Below are positions 1 to 9,025 of a DNA stretch of 64,000 nt, in pieces. The DNA lies in assembly GCF_006912135.1 (NCBI RefSeq), contig NZ_VIRS01000008.1, positions 124,001 through 188,000 on the forward strand, read 5' to 3'. The notes under the pieces are model-generated. The model saw nothing but the letters and a program-made list of their open reading frames with translations. It searched no databases and had not been told where the DNA came from. Position 1 is the stretch's first letter, and each line of letters starts with the position of its first letter. The stretch is from Cryptosporangium phraense (GTDB lineage: Bacteria > Actinomycetota > Actinomycetes > Mycobacteriales > Cryptosporangiaceae). The position numbers and the translations under genes are program-made.

Positions 1-2285
1 GCCCGCAGGGCCCAGGGCAGGGCCACGCCGGAGGCGAGCAGCTGCGCGCGCCGCGCGCCCTCGGCCGTACGCGGAGCCTCCGCGTACTTGTACATGCCCT
101 TGAGGATGCCCTCCTCGGACACGTGCTCCGGCATGGCCGGCATGACCATCGGCTCGTTGTAGACGGTCAGGTAGTAGTAGATGTTCTCCGGGTTCTCGCC
201 GTACATCCGGCGCAGCCCGTCCTCGGTGATGACCGCGACCTCGTACGCGTACGCCGGGTCGTACGAGACGACCGCCGGGTTCGTCGCCGCGAGCAGCAGG
301 GAGTGGCCGTCCTCGTGCTGGAGGCCCTCGCCGTTGAGCGTGGTGCGCCCGGCGGTGGCGCCGAGCACGAACCCGCGGCCCAGCTGGTCGGCGACGGCCC
401 AGAAGCCGTCGCCGGTGCGCTGGAAGCCGAACATCGAGTAGAAGATGTAGATCGGGATCATCGGCTCGCCCTGGGTGGCGTACGACGTCGCCACCGCCGT
501 GAACGACGCCACCGAGCCGGCCTCGTTGATGCCCTCGTGCAGGATCTGGCCCTGCTCGGACTCCTTGTAGGCGAGCATCAGTTCCCGGTCGACCGACGTG
601 TACTGCTGGCCGTGCGGCGAGTAGATCTTCGCGGTCGGGAACAGCGAGTCCATACCGAACGTCCGGGCCTCGTCCGGGATGATCGGCACGAAGCGGTGGC
701 CGATGTTCTTGTCCCGCATGAGGTCCTTGAGCTGCCGGACGAACGCCATCGTGGTGGCGATCTTCTGCTTGCCCGAGCCCTTCTTCAGCTGGGCGTACAT
801 GTCCTTGCCGGGCAGCGCGAGCGGCTTGCTGCGGTCGACCCGGCGGGGGATCGCGCCACCGAGCTGGCGGCGACGTTCCATCAGGTACTGGTACTCGTCC
901 GAATCCTGGCCGGGGTGGTAGTACGGCGGCAGGTACTTGTCGAGCTTGTCGTCCGGGATGTCGAGGAAGAGCCGGTCGCGGAATTCCTTGAGGTCTTCCT
1001 CGGTCAGCTTCTTCATCTGGTGGGTCGCGTTGCGGGCCTCGAAGTGGCTGCCCAGCGTCCAGCCCTTGATCGTCTTGGCCAGGATCACGGTCGGCTGGCC
1101 GGTGTGCTCGGTCGCGGCCTTGTAGGCGGCGTAGAGCTTCCGGTAGTCGTGGCCACCGCGCTTGAGGTTCCAGATCTCGTCGTCGCTCAGGTGCTCGACC
1201 ATCTTGCGCGTGCGCGGGTCGCGTCCGAAGAAGTGCTCGCGGACGAACGCGCCGGACTCGGCCTTGTAGGTCTGGTAGTCACCGTCGGGCGTGGTGTTCA
1301 TCAGGTTCACCAGCGCGCCCTGGGTGTCCGCGGCCAGCAGCGGGTCCCACTCGCGGCCCCAGACGACCTTGATGACGTTCCAGCCGGCGCCGCGGAAGAA
1401 CGACTCCAGCTCCTGGATGACCTTGCCGTTGCCGCGGACCGGACCGTCGAGGCGCTGCAGGTTGCAGTTGATGACGAACGTCAGGTTGTCGAGCTCCTCG
1501 CGGGCGGCGACGCCGATCGCGCCGAGCGACTCGACCTCGTCCATCTCGCCGTCGCCGAGGAACGCCCAGACGTGCTGCTGGCTCGTGTCCTTGATGCCCC
1601 GCGAGTGCAGGTACCGGTTGAACCGGGCCTGGTAGATCGCGTTGATCGGGCCGAGGCCCATCGAGACGGTCGGGAACTCCCAGAAGTCCGGCATCAGCCG
1701 CGGGTGCGGGTAGCTCGAGAGGCCACCGCCCTGGTGGGAGAACTCCTGCCGGAAGCCGTCCATCTGGTGCTCGTTCAGGCGGCCCTCGAGGTACGCCCGC
1801 GCGTACATGCCGGGGGAGGCGTGCCCCTGGAAGAAGATCTGGTCGCCGCCGCCCGGGTCGTCGTGGCCGCGGAAGAAGTGGTTGAAGCCCACCTCGTACA
1901 GGCTCGCGCTCGACGCGTAGGTGGAGATGTGGCCGCCGACCCCGATCCCCGGGCGCTGGGCGCGGTGGACCATGATCGCGGCGTTCCAGCGCATGTACGC
2001 GCGGAGGCGGCGCTCGATGTGCTCGTCGCCGGGGAACCAGGGCTCGCGCTCCGGCGGAATCGAGTTGATGTAGTCCGTGCTCCGCAGGGCCGGGACGCCG
2101 ACCTGCATCTCCCGGGCCCGCTCCAGCAGGCGCAGCATGATGTACCGGGCCCGCTGGCGACCGGCGTTGTCGATCACTGCATCGAGCGATTCGAGCCACT
2201 CGGACGTCTCGCCGGGATCGATGTCCGGGAGCTGACTGGGTAGCCCGTCGCTGATCACCGGGAGCCGTTCGCGTGAGTTCGCCAC
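1..2285 (-). CDS. aceE: Pyruvate dehydrogenase E1 component, homodimeric type (partial, C-terminus outside window)
   Basis: Thiamine-diphosphate-dependent E1 subunit of the pyruvate dehydrogenase complex, which decarboxylates pyruvate and passes the acetyl group to lipoylated E2. About 761 N-terminal residues are in the window and the rest runs past base 1. Visible family segments are [31 protein letters not shown], the ThDP/Mg site [16 protein letters not shown] and [12 protein letters not shown] near the edge. The start is GTG at 2285 ([10 protein letters not shown]), with AAGGAT just upstream. It is divergent from the yjbQ-like gene. The E2 (sucB) and E3 (lpd) candidates lie at 46-50 kb of the same window. 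Family assignment is certain. Confidence 0.97.
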   Translation of the reverse strand, partial: MANSRERLPVISDGLPSQLPDIDPGETSEWLESLDAVIDNAGRQRARYIMLRLLERAREMQVGVPALRSTDYINSIPPEREPWFPGDEHIERRLRAYMRWNAAIMVHRAQRPGIGVGGHISTYASSASLYEVGFNHFFRGHDDPGGGDQIFFQGHASPGMYARAYLEGRLNEHQMDGFRQEFSHQGGGLSSYPHPRLMPDFWEFPTVSMGLGPINAIYQARFNRYLHSRGIKDTSQQHVWAFLGDGEMDEVESLGAIGVAAREELDNLTFVINCNLQRLDGPVRGNGKVIQELESFFRGAGWNVIKVVWGREWDPLLAADTQGALVNLMNTTPDGDYQTYKAESGAFVREHFFGRDPRTRKMVEHLSDDEIWNLKRGGHDYRKLYAAYKAATEHTGQPTVILAKTIKGWTLGSHFEARNATHQMKKLTEEDLKEFRDRLFLDIPDDKLDKYLPPYYHPGQDSDEYQYLMERRRQLGGAIPRRVDRSKPLALPGKDMYAQLKKGSGKQKIATTMAFVRQLKDLMRDKNIGHRFVPIIPDEARTFGMDSLFPTAKIYSPHGQQYTSVDRELMLAYKESEQGQILHEGINEAGSVASFTAVATSYATQGEPMIPIYIFYSMFGFQRTGDGFWAVADQLGRGFVLGATAGRTTLNGEGLQHEDGHSLLLAATNPAVVSYDPAYAYEVAVITEDGLRRMYGENPENIYYYLTVYNEPMVMPAMPEHVSEEGILKGMYKYAEAPRTAEGARRAQLLASGVALPWALR

Positions 2286-2474
2286 GTCGATCCTTCACAC
2301 TCGTCGGTGGGTGGGGTCCGGTCGATCACGGTCGGCGACCGGCCGAGGCCTCTTTCGCTGTACCGATCCATCCTGCCCCCTGTTGTGGGGGAAGGTTAGG
2401 GTCGGGGGACCGTTACTGGCGGGTAGTGTCCACCCTCTGCCTCGGCGGCAGACGCGACCGGCAGGATAGAACAC

Positions 2475-2882
2475 GTGGACAGCGAGATCATCACCGTCCG
2501 TACCGGGTCCCAGCCGGTCGTGGTCGACCTGACGTCGCAGGCGTCGTCGTTTCTCCGTGGCCGGGGCGACGGGCTGCTGCACGTCTTCGTGCCGCACGCG
2601 ACCGCCGGTATCGCGGTGCTGGAGACCGGCGCGGGCAGCGACGACGACCTGCTGGCGGCCCTGGCCGACCTGCTGCCGGCCGACGACCGGTGGAAGCACC
2701 GGCACGGGTCGCGGGGCCACGGGCGCTCGCACGTGATGCCCGCTCTCGTTCCGCCGTACGCGACGCTGCCGGTGATCGGCGGGCAGCTGGCGCTGGGAAC
2801 GTGGCAGAGCGTGTGCCTGGTCGACCTGAATGTCGACAACCACGACCGCCAAGTGCGCTTTTCCTTCGTGACCAGCGGGTAA
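2475..2882 (+). CDS. YjbQ/UPF0047 family protein (secondary thiamine-phosphate synthase enzyme)
   Basis: A 135-residue single-domain protein of the UPF0047/YjbQ family, from GTG 2475. Family hallmarks are the HVFVPHATAGIAVLE stretch (residues about 36-50), the HxxxRGHGRSHV segment and the late GTWQSVCLVDLN strand. Members form small trimers with clustered His/Glu residues. Weak thiamine-phosphate synthase activity has been reported for E. coli YjbQ, but the physiological role is unsettled. It sits between divergent aceE and the DUF3052 gene, with a 128-base gap downstream, so it is probably a separate transcription unit. The family call is firm; the function is not. Confidence 0.9.
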   Translation: MDSEIITVRTGSQPVVVDLTSQASSFLRGRGDGLLHVFVPHATAGIAVLETGAGSDDDLLAALADLLPADDRWKHRHGSRGHGRSHVMPALVPPYATLPVIGGQLALGTWQSVCLVDLNVDNHDRQVRFSFVTSG

Positions 2883-3010
2883 GAATGGTCCGTCAGTACG
2901 AATGGGGACGACGCATCGCGGCCAACACTTGCGTTGCGCTGGATGTATGTGTGGACTACCGGACTAGGCGGCGACTCGCCGCCTGACCGTAGCGAGGAGG
3001 GAACCGAAGA

Positions 3011-3448
3011 GTGAGCGCGACCGCGGGTCACGCCGACGGCGTCAAGAGCCCGGCAGACCGGCTCGGCATCCAGCCGGGCATGGTGGTCATGGAGATCGGC
3101 TACGACGATGACGGCGCCGTCGATCTCCGTGACGCCGTTGCCGAGCGGGTGGGCGACGATCTGGTCGACGAGGACTCCGACGAGGTCGTCGACGTCGTGA
3201 TGCTCTGGTGGCGGGAGGACGACGGCGACCTGTTCGATGCACTGGTCAACGCCCTGACCCCGCTGGCCGACAACGGCGTCGTCTGGCTGCTGACGCCCAA
3301 GGCCGGCCGGTCCGGGCACGTCGAGCCGAGCGACATCAGCGAGGTCGCACCGACCGCCGGCCTGCAGCAGACGTCGAGCATCAGCGCTGCGCAGGACTGG
3401 TCGGGTGCGCGGCTGGTCGCACCGAAGGCGGCGCGCGGGAAGCGCTGA
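3011..3448 (+). CDS. DUF3052 domain-containing protein
   Basis: A 145-residue acidic protein of the actinobacterial DUF3052 family (orthologue of M. tuberculosis Rv2239c). The start is GTG 3011, with GAGGAGGGAA placed ideally upstream. The conserved core runs from ADRLGIQPGMVVMEIGYDDD to the VVMLWWREDDGDLFD segment and the GVVWLLTPKAGR strand, giving an alpha/beta domain that vaguely recalls nucleotide-binding folds. No catalytic motif is evident. The aceE / DUF3052 / ahpE neighbourhood is kept in mycobacteria, which suggests a link to central carbon or redox metabolism, but no function is known to me. Confidence 0.92.
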   Translation: MSATAGHADGVKSPADRLGIQPGMVVMEIGYDDDGAVDLRDAVAERVGDDLVDEDSDEVVDVVMLWWREDDGDLFDALVNALTPLADNGVVWLLTPKAGRSGHVEPSDISEVAPTAGLQQTSSISAAQDWSGARLVAPKAARGKR

Positions 3449-3533
3449 CCGAGGGAGTTCCGGGCGCCTCACACCGGCAGCGCGTCGTTCGCGCTCCCGG
3501 TGCCGTTGGCATGTCTGTTCGAGGGAGTCGGGA

Positions 3534-3998
3534 ATGCCCGTCGAGGTCGGCGATCTGGCGCCGGAATTCACGCTGATGGACCAGAACCATCAGCCGGTGT
3601 CGCTGGCCGGGTTCCGCGGGCAGCGGGCCGTGCTGGTGGTGTTCTATCCGCTGGCGTTCTCCGGGGTGTGCTCGGGGGAGTTGGCGGCGATCAGGGACGA
3701 CCTGAGCCGGTTCCAGAACCAGTCCGTGCAGGTGCTGACGATCAGCGTCGACTCGTTCTTCGTCCACCGGGTGTGGGCGGATGCCGAAGGGTTCGCGTTT
3801 CCCCTGCTGTCGGATTTCTGGCCGCACGGCGCGGTGGCCCAGAGCTACGGGGTCTTCGACGAGCACAAGGGCACCGCGAGGCGGGGGACGTTCCTGGTGG
3901 ACGTGTCCGGCGTGGTGCGCTGGAAGGTCGTCACGGAGGTGGGGACGGCCCGGTCGGTGACGGAGTACGCGACGGCCGTGGCCGCGGTGACATCCTGA
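3534..3998 (+). CDS. ahpE: 1-Cys peroxiredoxin AhpE
   Basis: Thiol peroxidase of the AhpE class, which reduces hydroperoxides and peroxynitrite. It has 154 residues against 153 for the M. tuberculosis enzyme. The peroxidatic cysteine is Cys46 in PLAFSGVCSGEL, and there is no resolving cysteine, so it is the one-Cys type that needs an external thiol. The strictly family-like LLSDFWPHGAV and RRGTFLVDVSGVVRW segments follow. The start is ATG 3534; an upstream in-frame extension to 3405 has no family similarity. It lies 85 bases behind the DUF3052 gene and just before tRNA-Val, as in related genomes. Confidence 0.96.
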   Translation: MPVEVGDLAPEFTLMDQNHQPVSLAGFRGQRAVLVVFYPLAFSGVCSGELAAIRDDLSRFQNQSVQVLTISVDSFFVHRVWADAEGFAFPLLSDFWPHGAVAQSYGVFDEHKGTARRGTFLVDVSGVVRWKVVTEVGTARSVTEYATAVAAVTS

Positions 3999-4027
3999 GG
4001 GTGGCTCGCGTTACCCTGTGAGCCTGA

Positions 4028-4099
4028 GGGCGCATAGCTCAGTGGAAGAGCACTCGCCTTACAAGCGAGGGGTCGTAGGTTCGAACCCTACTGCGCCCA
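4028..4099 (+). tRNA. tRNA-Val (anticodon UAC)
   Basis: A 72-nt cloverleaf. The acceptor stem GGGCGCA pairs with TGCGCCC (4092-4098), followed by discriminator A4099. The anticodon loop CTTACAA sits between ACTCGC and GCGAG arms and gives anticodon UAC (valine, GUA codons). The T-arm carries GGTTCGAACCC. No CCA is encoded. It follows ahpE by 29 bases. The lower-GC, transposase-bearing stretch that begins directly at its 3' end suggests the tRNA served as an insertion site. Confidence 0.96.
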
Positions 4100-4940
4100 C
4101 AACGGGCCGCACCCGGCCGGAACTCGGCCGGGCGGAGCCGCCGACGTCCGCTGATGGGCATTGTCGCCGCGAGAGCCATCCTCTGCAGTGAGGCCCAGGC
4201 TTCGTCGACGATGAGTTCCTTGGCCTTCTCGCGAAGGTCGTCGAGTGCTTCGCGGTAATTCTCGATGCATTGAACGAGCCCGATCAGAAGGGCGCGCCAG
4301 GCATGGTTTCGCGGTCGACTTCGGGGTTGCATCGGACAGGAGACTGTATCGAGGTGAATTAGGTCCGCGACCCGGTTCCGGTTTGCAAGGTCCCGCCGGA
4401 AGTCGCCATTCAGCTTTTTCGTGGAAGCGGAATTGATGCTCCGGCGCGGCGCGGCAGAGCAATCGGCGCGCGCACGTGGCGCAATTCGAGTTGTGGTTCC
4501 CGGCCTTCACCTGTCACCTCGATTGACGAAGCTCAACCGGTCGACCAGTCGCCATCCCATGGCGAATGTTCCGACACTTTATTCGTCCACGTTGGACCTG
4601 TCCAGGATATGGGAAATTAGGGCAGAAGATGAGAAAGCGTTCCTGGGCTCCTGGAGGGGGTGAAGATATCTGCTGCGGCACGTCGGCCATGCTTCGATCG
4701 CCTTTTCCCGCTTTCCATTGACCGCATGGCGGTTCTCGATTCTCTTTTGTCACAATCGTGGCCTACTGGCTCGATGGCATTTTGAGCTAGGTGACATCGA
4801 CGCCGGCCTACTTCAAGAAGCGGGTCTTGAAGAAGGGCGGAGGCGAGCACAGGCGGCAAAATTGATTCCCAATGGCGTGGTGGCGCTGGTCCGGCCGTCA
4901 CATGCGACGGACGGTGCCGTTGGTCTGGGTGTGACCCCAG
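4100..4940. other. Non-coding, lower-GC scar downstream of tRNA-Val
   Basis: About 840 bases without a convincing gene. Composition falls visibly below the flanks, for example around 4560-4680, where A/T-rich stretches are common. Short open frames on both strands have no good start plus ribosome-binding site. On the minus strand an open frame between about 4494 and 4040 contains a helical stretch (ALLIGLVQCIENYREALDD and on) that could be a remnant of a small protein, but it lacks a start and runs into the tRNA. The likeliest reading is decayed DNA of an integrated element. Confidence 0.5.
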
Positions 4941-4947
4941 ACCTCGA

Positions 4948-5395
4948 CACCCTCCGGCCTTCTCTGACTCGGAACTGCTGACCGCCGCCCTGGCTCAGGT
5001 CCGGCCCCGGATCCGGTCCGAACACCGCTGGCTACGCCTGGCCACTGACCGCCTGTCCGGAACGGCCTGCCACAGCAGTCCGGCGAACAAAAAGCGCCTC
5101 CGCGCGGCCGGCGGCCCGTCGACTCGCGTGCCGCATGAACCGGCTTGCGACACCACGCTGTGGCACGGCGACGTCTGGGTCGCCGACTCCGCGCCGATCG
5201 GCTGCGGCGCCTCCCGCGAGACCGTCCGCCGCTCGGAGCCGGCCGGCTACGCCCGATACGGCCGCCACCCCGGCCAGCACCCGCTCAAACCGTTCCGTCA
5301 GCTCATGGAATCGGTCTTCCGCACCTTGAAAAGCCAACTCGGCATGCAAGAGCACGGCGCCCGGAGCGACCGGGACCACTCCTCGAGACGTGGGC
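4948..5395 (+). pseudogene. Degenerate DDE transposase relic with internal deletion
   Basis: One reading frame without a start codon shows the scaffold of an actinobacterial IS982/IS4-like DDE transposase. In order it has FSDSELLTAALAQ, EHRWLR, NKKRLRAAGG, VWVADSAPIGCGASRETVRRS with the first catalytic Asp, then AGYARYGRHPGQ, and, after a jump, the C-terminal MESVFRTLKSQLGMQEHGAR with the catalytic Glu region. The central part of the domain, including the second Asp, is missing. The protein is therefore dead. No terminal inverted repeats were found by eye. The relic lies between tRNA-Val and the S9 peptidase. Confidence 0.75.
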
Positions 5396-5439
5396 TGGGG
5401 AGGCAGACGGAGGACGCGGTGAGGTCGGCGACCGCGCGT

Positions 5440-7242
5440 TCAGTGCCTCAGGTGGGTCTCGAGGAAATCGGCGACCGTTCGCACGTACACCACCCGATTC
5501 GGCTTCCGCAGAATCACATGCCCCTCGTCCTCGAACCGCAAATACCGCACCGGGGCATTCCTCGCCTCCAGCGCCGCCACCACCTGCTCCGCTTCGTACA
5601 GCGGCACATTCGTGTCGTTCGTCCCGTGCACCACCAGCAACGGCGCCCGCAACTGGTCGATCCGATGGATCGGCGACAGATCGTGCAGCAGCTCGCGGTC
5701 ATCCTCCGGATGCCCGTACTTGCTGACCGCCGCGGCCGCCACCCAGGGTTCCGTGCGCTCGTAGAACGTCTGCAGGTCCGACATCCCACACGTGTCGACG
5801 CCGACCGCGAAGAGATCCGGGAACCAGGTCAGCGCGGCCAGCGTGAGATACCCCCCGTACGAGCGCCCGAACACGCCCAGGCGCCGCGAATCAGCCAACC
5901 CCGACGACAGGAGATACTGCGCGCACGAACGGACGTCCTCGATGCCCGCATGCCGCTTCCCCAGGTTGTCGGCGTTCACGAAATCCCGGCCGAAGCCCGA
6001 CGACCCTCGCACGTTCGGCGCGAACACCGTGATGCCCCTCGACACGAGCTCGCGGAACAGCGGGTTGTAGACCGGCCGCTCCTGCGCCTCCGGCCCACCG
6101 TGGAAGTGGATCACCGCGGCGCCGGACGTTCCCGGGTACAGCCAGCCGCTCAGCTCCAGGCCGTCGTGGGCAACGAAGTGGTGCAGCTCGGGGACGATCG
6201 AGAGAGCGGGCAGCGGCGGCGGGTAGGTCACCGGCTTGGCCGCGCCCGTCTCGACCTCCACCGTCCAGATCGTCGGCGGCAGCGACGGCCCCTCGGCCGA
6301 CAGCGTGAGGGTCGACGCATCCGTGGAGAGCACCGGGTGGCCGACGACGTCTCCGGGCAGGCCGGTCAGCACGCGCTCGTCGCCGGTCCGCAGGTCGAGG
6401 ATCGACACCTCGCTGCGTCCGCCCAGGACGTTCCAGAGCAGTGCGACCACGCTGCCGTCCTCGCTGAGCGTGAAGTACTCCAGCTCGGCGTCGTCGCGGG
6501 AGGCCACGACGCGAGGCGTCCCGACCGTGCCGGCCGGCACCGCGACCAGCGCGGGCAGACGTCGCCCGACGTCGGTACGAACGAACACCAGCGTGCCGTC
6601 CGGGCTGAACCGGCCGAGGTCGGTGGAGCCCTCGCCGTCGGCCGGGTACAGCTGGTGGAACGAACCGCTCGCGACGTCCACCACCTCGAGCCAGCGGGCA
6701 CTCCGGGGCCCGCACCGCACCAGCGCCAAATCGCCGTCGCGGCTGACGTCGAGAGCGGCCCTCAGGTCGGCCTCGCCGACCGTGACCCGCCACCCGGTGG
6801 CCGGGTCGATGAGGTGGGCGGCGCTCCAGCCGACCGCGTCGGCTTCGGCGACGGTCAGCCAGGCGCCGTCGGAGCTCCAGTAGCCGAACCAGCCGTTGGT
6901 GCGGCCGAAGCCGCCGATCTGGTGCAGGTCGGTGCCGTCGGGCCGGACGACCCAGATCTCGGTGCGGTCGGAGCCGCCCGGGGCGATCAGAACGGCGATC
7001 CACTCGCCGTTCGGTGACCACCGCACGCCTTCCACGGGCTCGGGTCCGGTCTCGACCAGCACCGGGTTCCCACCGTCGACGGAGCTGGTCCAGAGCCTCG
7101 GCTCCCCGCTCCGGTCGGACACGTAAGCCACCGCGTCGCCGGAGGGTGAGAGCGTCGGTCCCCAGCTGGCCGGAGCCGCGGCCGGATCGGCCGCGTACGG
7201 GACCGGCTCAGAAGCGTCGACCCAGTCGAGCCCAGTGGTCAT
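5440..7242 (-). CDS. S9 family serine peptidase (prolyl oligopeptidase / acylaminoacyl-peptidase type)
   Basis: A 600-residue two-domain peptidase. Residues about 1-330 form a WD/beta-propeller-like region (SPSGDAVAYVSDR, SPDGTLVFVRTD), and residues about 340-600 an alpha/beta-hydrolase. The catalytic triad is visible: Ser461 in GRSYGGY, Asp543 in HGTNDTNVP and His575 in DEGHV. The oxyanion region is HFHGGPE. There is no signal peptide, so it is probably cytoplasmic. The start ATG 7242 overlaps the amidotransferase stop as ATGA, so translation is coupled. Its place as third gene behind an amidoligase fusion and an amidotransferase suggests that it trims or turns over the peptide they make (inference). 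Confidence 0.93.
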   Translation of the reverse strand: MTTGLDWVDASEPVPYAADPAAAPASWGPTLSPSGDAVAYVSDRSGEPRLWTSSVDGGNPVLVETGPEPVEGVRWSPNGEWIAVLIAPGGSDRTEIWVVRPDGTDLHQIGGFGRTNGWFGYWSSDGAWLTVAEADAVGWSAAHLIDPATGWRVTVGEADLRAALDVSRDGDLALVRCGPRSARWLEVVDVASGSFHQLYPADGEGSTDLGRFSPDGTLVFVRTDVGRRLPALVAVPAGTVGTPRVVASRDDAELEYFTLSEDGSVVALLWNVLGGRSEVSILDLRTGDERVLTGLPGDVVGHPVLSTDASTLTLSAEGPSLPPTIWTVEVETGAAKPVTYPPPLPALSIVPELHHFVAHDGLELSGWLYPGTSGAAVIHFHGGPEAQERPVYNPLFRELVSRGITVFAPNVRGSSGFGRDFVNADNLGKRHAGIEDVRSCAQYLLSSGLADSRRLGVFGRSYGGYLTLAALTWFPDLFAVGVDTCGMSDLQTFYERTEPWVAAAAVSKYGHPEDDRELLHDLSPIHRIDQLRAPLLVVHGTNDTNVPLYEAEQVVAALEARNAPVRYLRFEDEGHVILRKPNRVVYVRTVADFLETHLRH

Positions 7243-9014
7243 CCAACTCCCATCTTCTGCAACCACATCTCCAGCAGGCCGACCTGCCAGAGCGCGTTCG
7301 ACCCGAGTGTCGTACGGGTCTCGTTCGGCTTGTCGAGCAGGGCCCCCACTTGGCCGGGCTCGAAGATCCCGCGCTGCCGGGCCGCGTCCGCCGACAAGGC
7401 ATCGGCCACCTGCTCCAGCAGCTCACCGGAGAGGTGGCGGATCGCCGGGACCGGGAAGTACCCCTTGGTCCGGTCGATGACCTCGTCCGGCACTACCCCC
7501 CGCGCCGCGGCCTTGAGGATGCCCTTGCCGCCGGCGGCGAGCTTGAGCCGGGGCGGGCAGGCCGCCGCCAGCTCCACTAACTCGTGGTCCAGAAACGGTA
7601 CCCGGGCTTCCAGCCCCCACGCCATCGTCATGTTGTCGACGCGCTTCACCGGGTCGTCCACGAGCATGATCTGGGTGTCGATGCGAAGCGCGGCGTCGAT
7701 CGTGTCCTCGGCCCCGGGTACCGCGAAGTGCGCCTGGACAAACGCCTTGCTCACATCCGTCGAGAGCCGCCAGTCGGGCTGCAGCAGGTCGTTCAGGGCC
7801 GAGTGCGTCCGGTCGAAGAACACGTTCCGGTAGGCGTCCACCGCATCTCGACGAGGGACGTCGGACAACGGCGGGTACCAGTCGTACCCGGCGAACACCT
7901 CGTCGGCGCCCTGGCCCGACTGAACCACCTTGACGTGCTGGGAGACCTGCTCGGAGAGCAGGTAGAACGCGACGCAGTCGTGGCTGACCATCGGTTCGCT
8001 CATCGCGCCGATCGCCGCGTCGACGGCCGGAACCATGTTCCGGGTCGCGATCCGGATCTGGTGATGGTCGGTACCGAAGCGTTCCGCGACCAGGTCGGAG
8101 TAGACGAACTCGTTGCCGCTCTCGCCGCCCGCGTCCTCGAACCCGATGCTGAACGTCTGCAGGCCGGTCTGGCCGGACTCGGCCAGCAGCGCGACCACGA
8201 AGCTGGAGTCCAGCCCGCCCGAGAGCAGCACCCCGACCGGCACGTCGGCGACCATCCGGCGCTCCACGGCCAGCCTCAGCGCCGCGAGCGTCCGCTCCCG
8301 CCACTCCTCGTCGGAGAGGTCGAGGACGCGCGAAGCCTCCGGCTTCCAGTACAGGACCTCGTCGGTGGTCCCGTCCGGTTCGATCGTCCGGACGGTCGCC
8401 GGAGGCAATTTGCGGACGCCGTTGAGGATGGTCCGCGGCGCCGGGACGACCGAGTGGAACGTCAGGTAGTGGTGCAGGGCCACCGGGTCGACGCTCGTGT
8501 CGAGGTCACCGGCGGCCACCAGCGCGGGCAGCGTGGACGCGAACCGCAGCCGGCCCGGCGTCTCGGAAAGGTACAGCGGCTTGATGCCGAGCCGGTCGCG
8601 CCCCAGCACCAGCCGTGCGGTCGCCACCTCGCCGATCACGAACGCGAACATCCCGAGGAAGCGCTCGACGCAGCGCGCACCCCAGCGGTGGTAGGCCTTG
8701 AGGACGACCTCGGTGTCGGACGTCGAGAAGAACCGGTAGCCCGCGGCCTTCAGCTCCTCGCGGAGCTGTTCGTAGTTGTAGATGATCCCGTTGAAGACGA
8801 GGACGAGCCCGAGTTCCTCGTCGACCATGGGCTGCGATCCGGCTTCGGAGAGGTCGATGATCTGTAACCGGCGGTGGGTCAGCGCGAGCGGCCCGTTCGC
8901 CCAGTGGCCGCCGCTGTCCGGCCCCCGGTCGTGCAGACACGGGGCCATCCGGGCCACCGCGTCGACGTCCGCCGCCCGTCCGTCCAGCCGGAACTCTCCG
9001 CCGAATCCGCACAT
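7239..9014 (-). CDS. Asparagine-synthase-family amidotransferase (N-acetylglutaminylglutamine amidotransferase-like)
   Basis: A 591-residue glutamine-dependent amidotransferase. The N-terminal Ntn glutaminase has nucleophile Cys2 (MCGFGGEF), with RRLQIIDLS and FNGIIYNY following. The C-terminal synthetase has the pyrophosphate loop SGGLDS at 265-270 and VKRVDNMTMAWGLEARVPFLDHEL. The start is fixed by Cys2 at ATG 9014; a longer upstream frame would bury the nucleophile. Eleven bases separate it from the upstream ligase gene, and it overlaps the downstream peptidase by ATGA. The context (ligase plus peptidase) resembles loci that make amidated dipeptides better than primary asparagine synthesis. 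The substrate is unproven. Confidence 0.9.
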   Translation of the reverse strand: MCGFGGEFRLDGRAADVDAVARMAPCLHDRGPDSGGHWANGPLALTHRRLQIIDLSEAGSQPMVDEELGLVLVFNGIIYNYEQLREELKAAGYRFFSTSDTEVVLKAYHRWGARCVERFLGMFAFVIGEVATARLVLGRDRLGIKPLYLSETPGRLRFASTLPALVAAGDLDTSVDPVALHHYLTFHSVVPAPRTILNGVRKLPPATVRTIEPDGTTDEVLYWKPEASRVLDLSDEEWRERTLAALRLAVERRMVADVPVGVLLSGGLDSSFVVALLAESGQTGLQTFSIGFEDAGGESGNEFVYSDLVAERFGTDHHQIRIATRNMVPAVDAAIGAMSEPMVSHDCVAFYLLSEQVSQHVKVVQSGQGADEVFAGYDWYPPLSDVPRRDAVDAYRNVFFDRTHSALNDLLQPDWRLSTDVSKAFVQAHFAVPGAEDTIDAALRIDTQIMLVDDPVKRVDNMTMAWGLEARVPFLDHELVELAAACPPRLKLAAGGKGILKAAARGVVPDEVIDRTKGYFPVPAIRHLSGELLEQVADALSADAARQRGIFEPGQVGALLDKPNETRTTLGSNALWQVGLLEMWLQKMGVG

Positions 9015-9025
9015 AGGCCTCTCCT

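Noticed and set aside
123-2243. Long plus-strand open frame opposite aceE
   Set aside because: Val/Arg/Asp-rich product of a shadow frame; aceE on the other strand matches its family throughout.
2376-2390. CCCCC-TGTTGT-GGGGG hairpin in the aceE/yjbQ gap as an attenuator
   Set aside because: Only five G-C pairs and far from either start; not distinguishable from chance in this composition.
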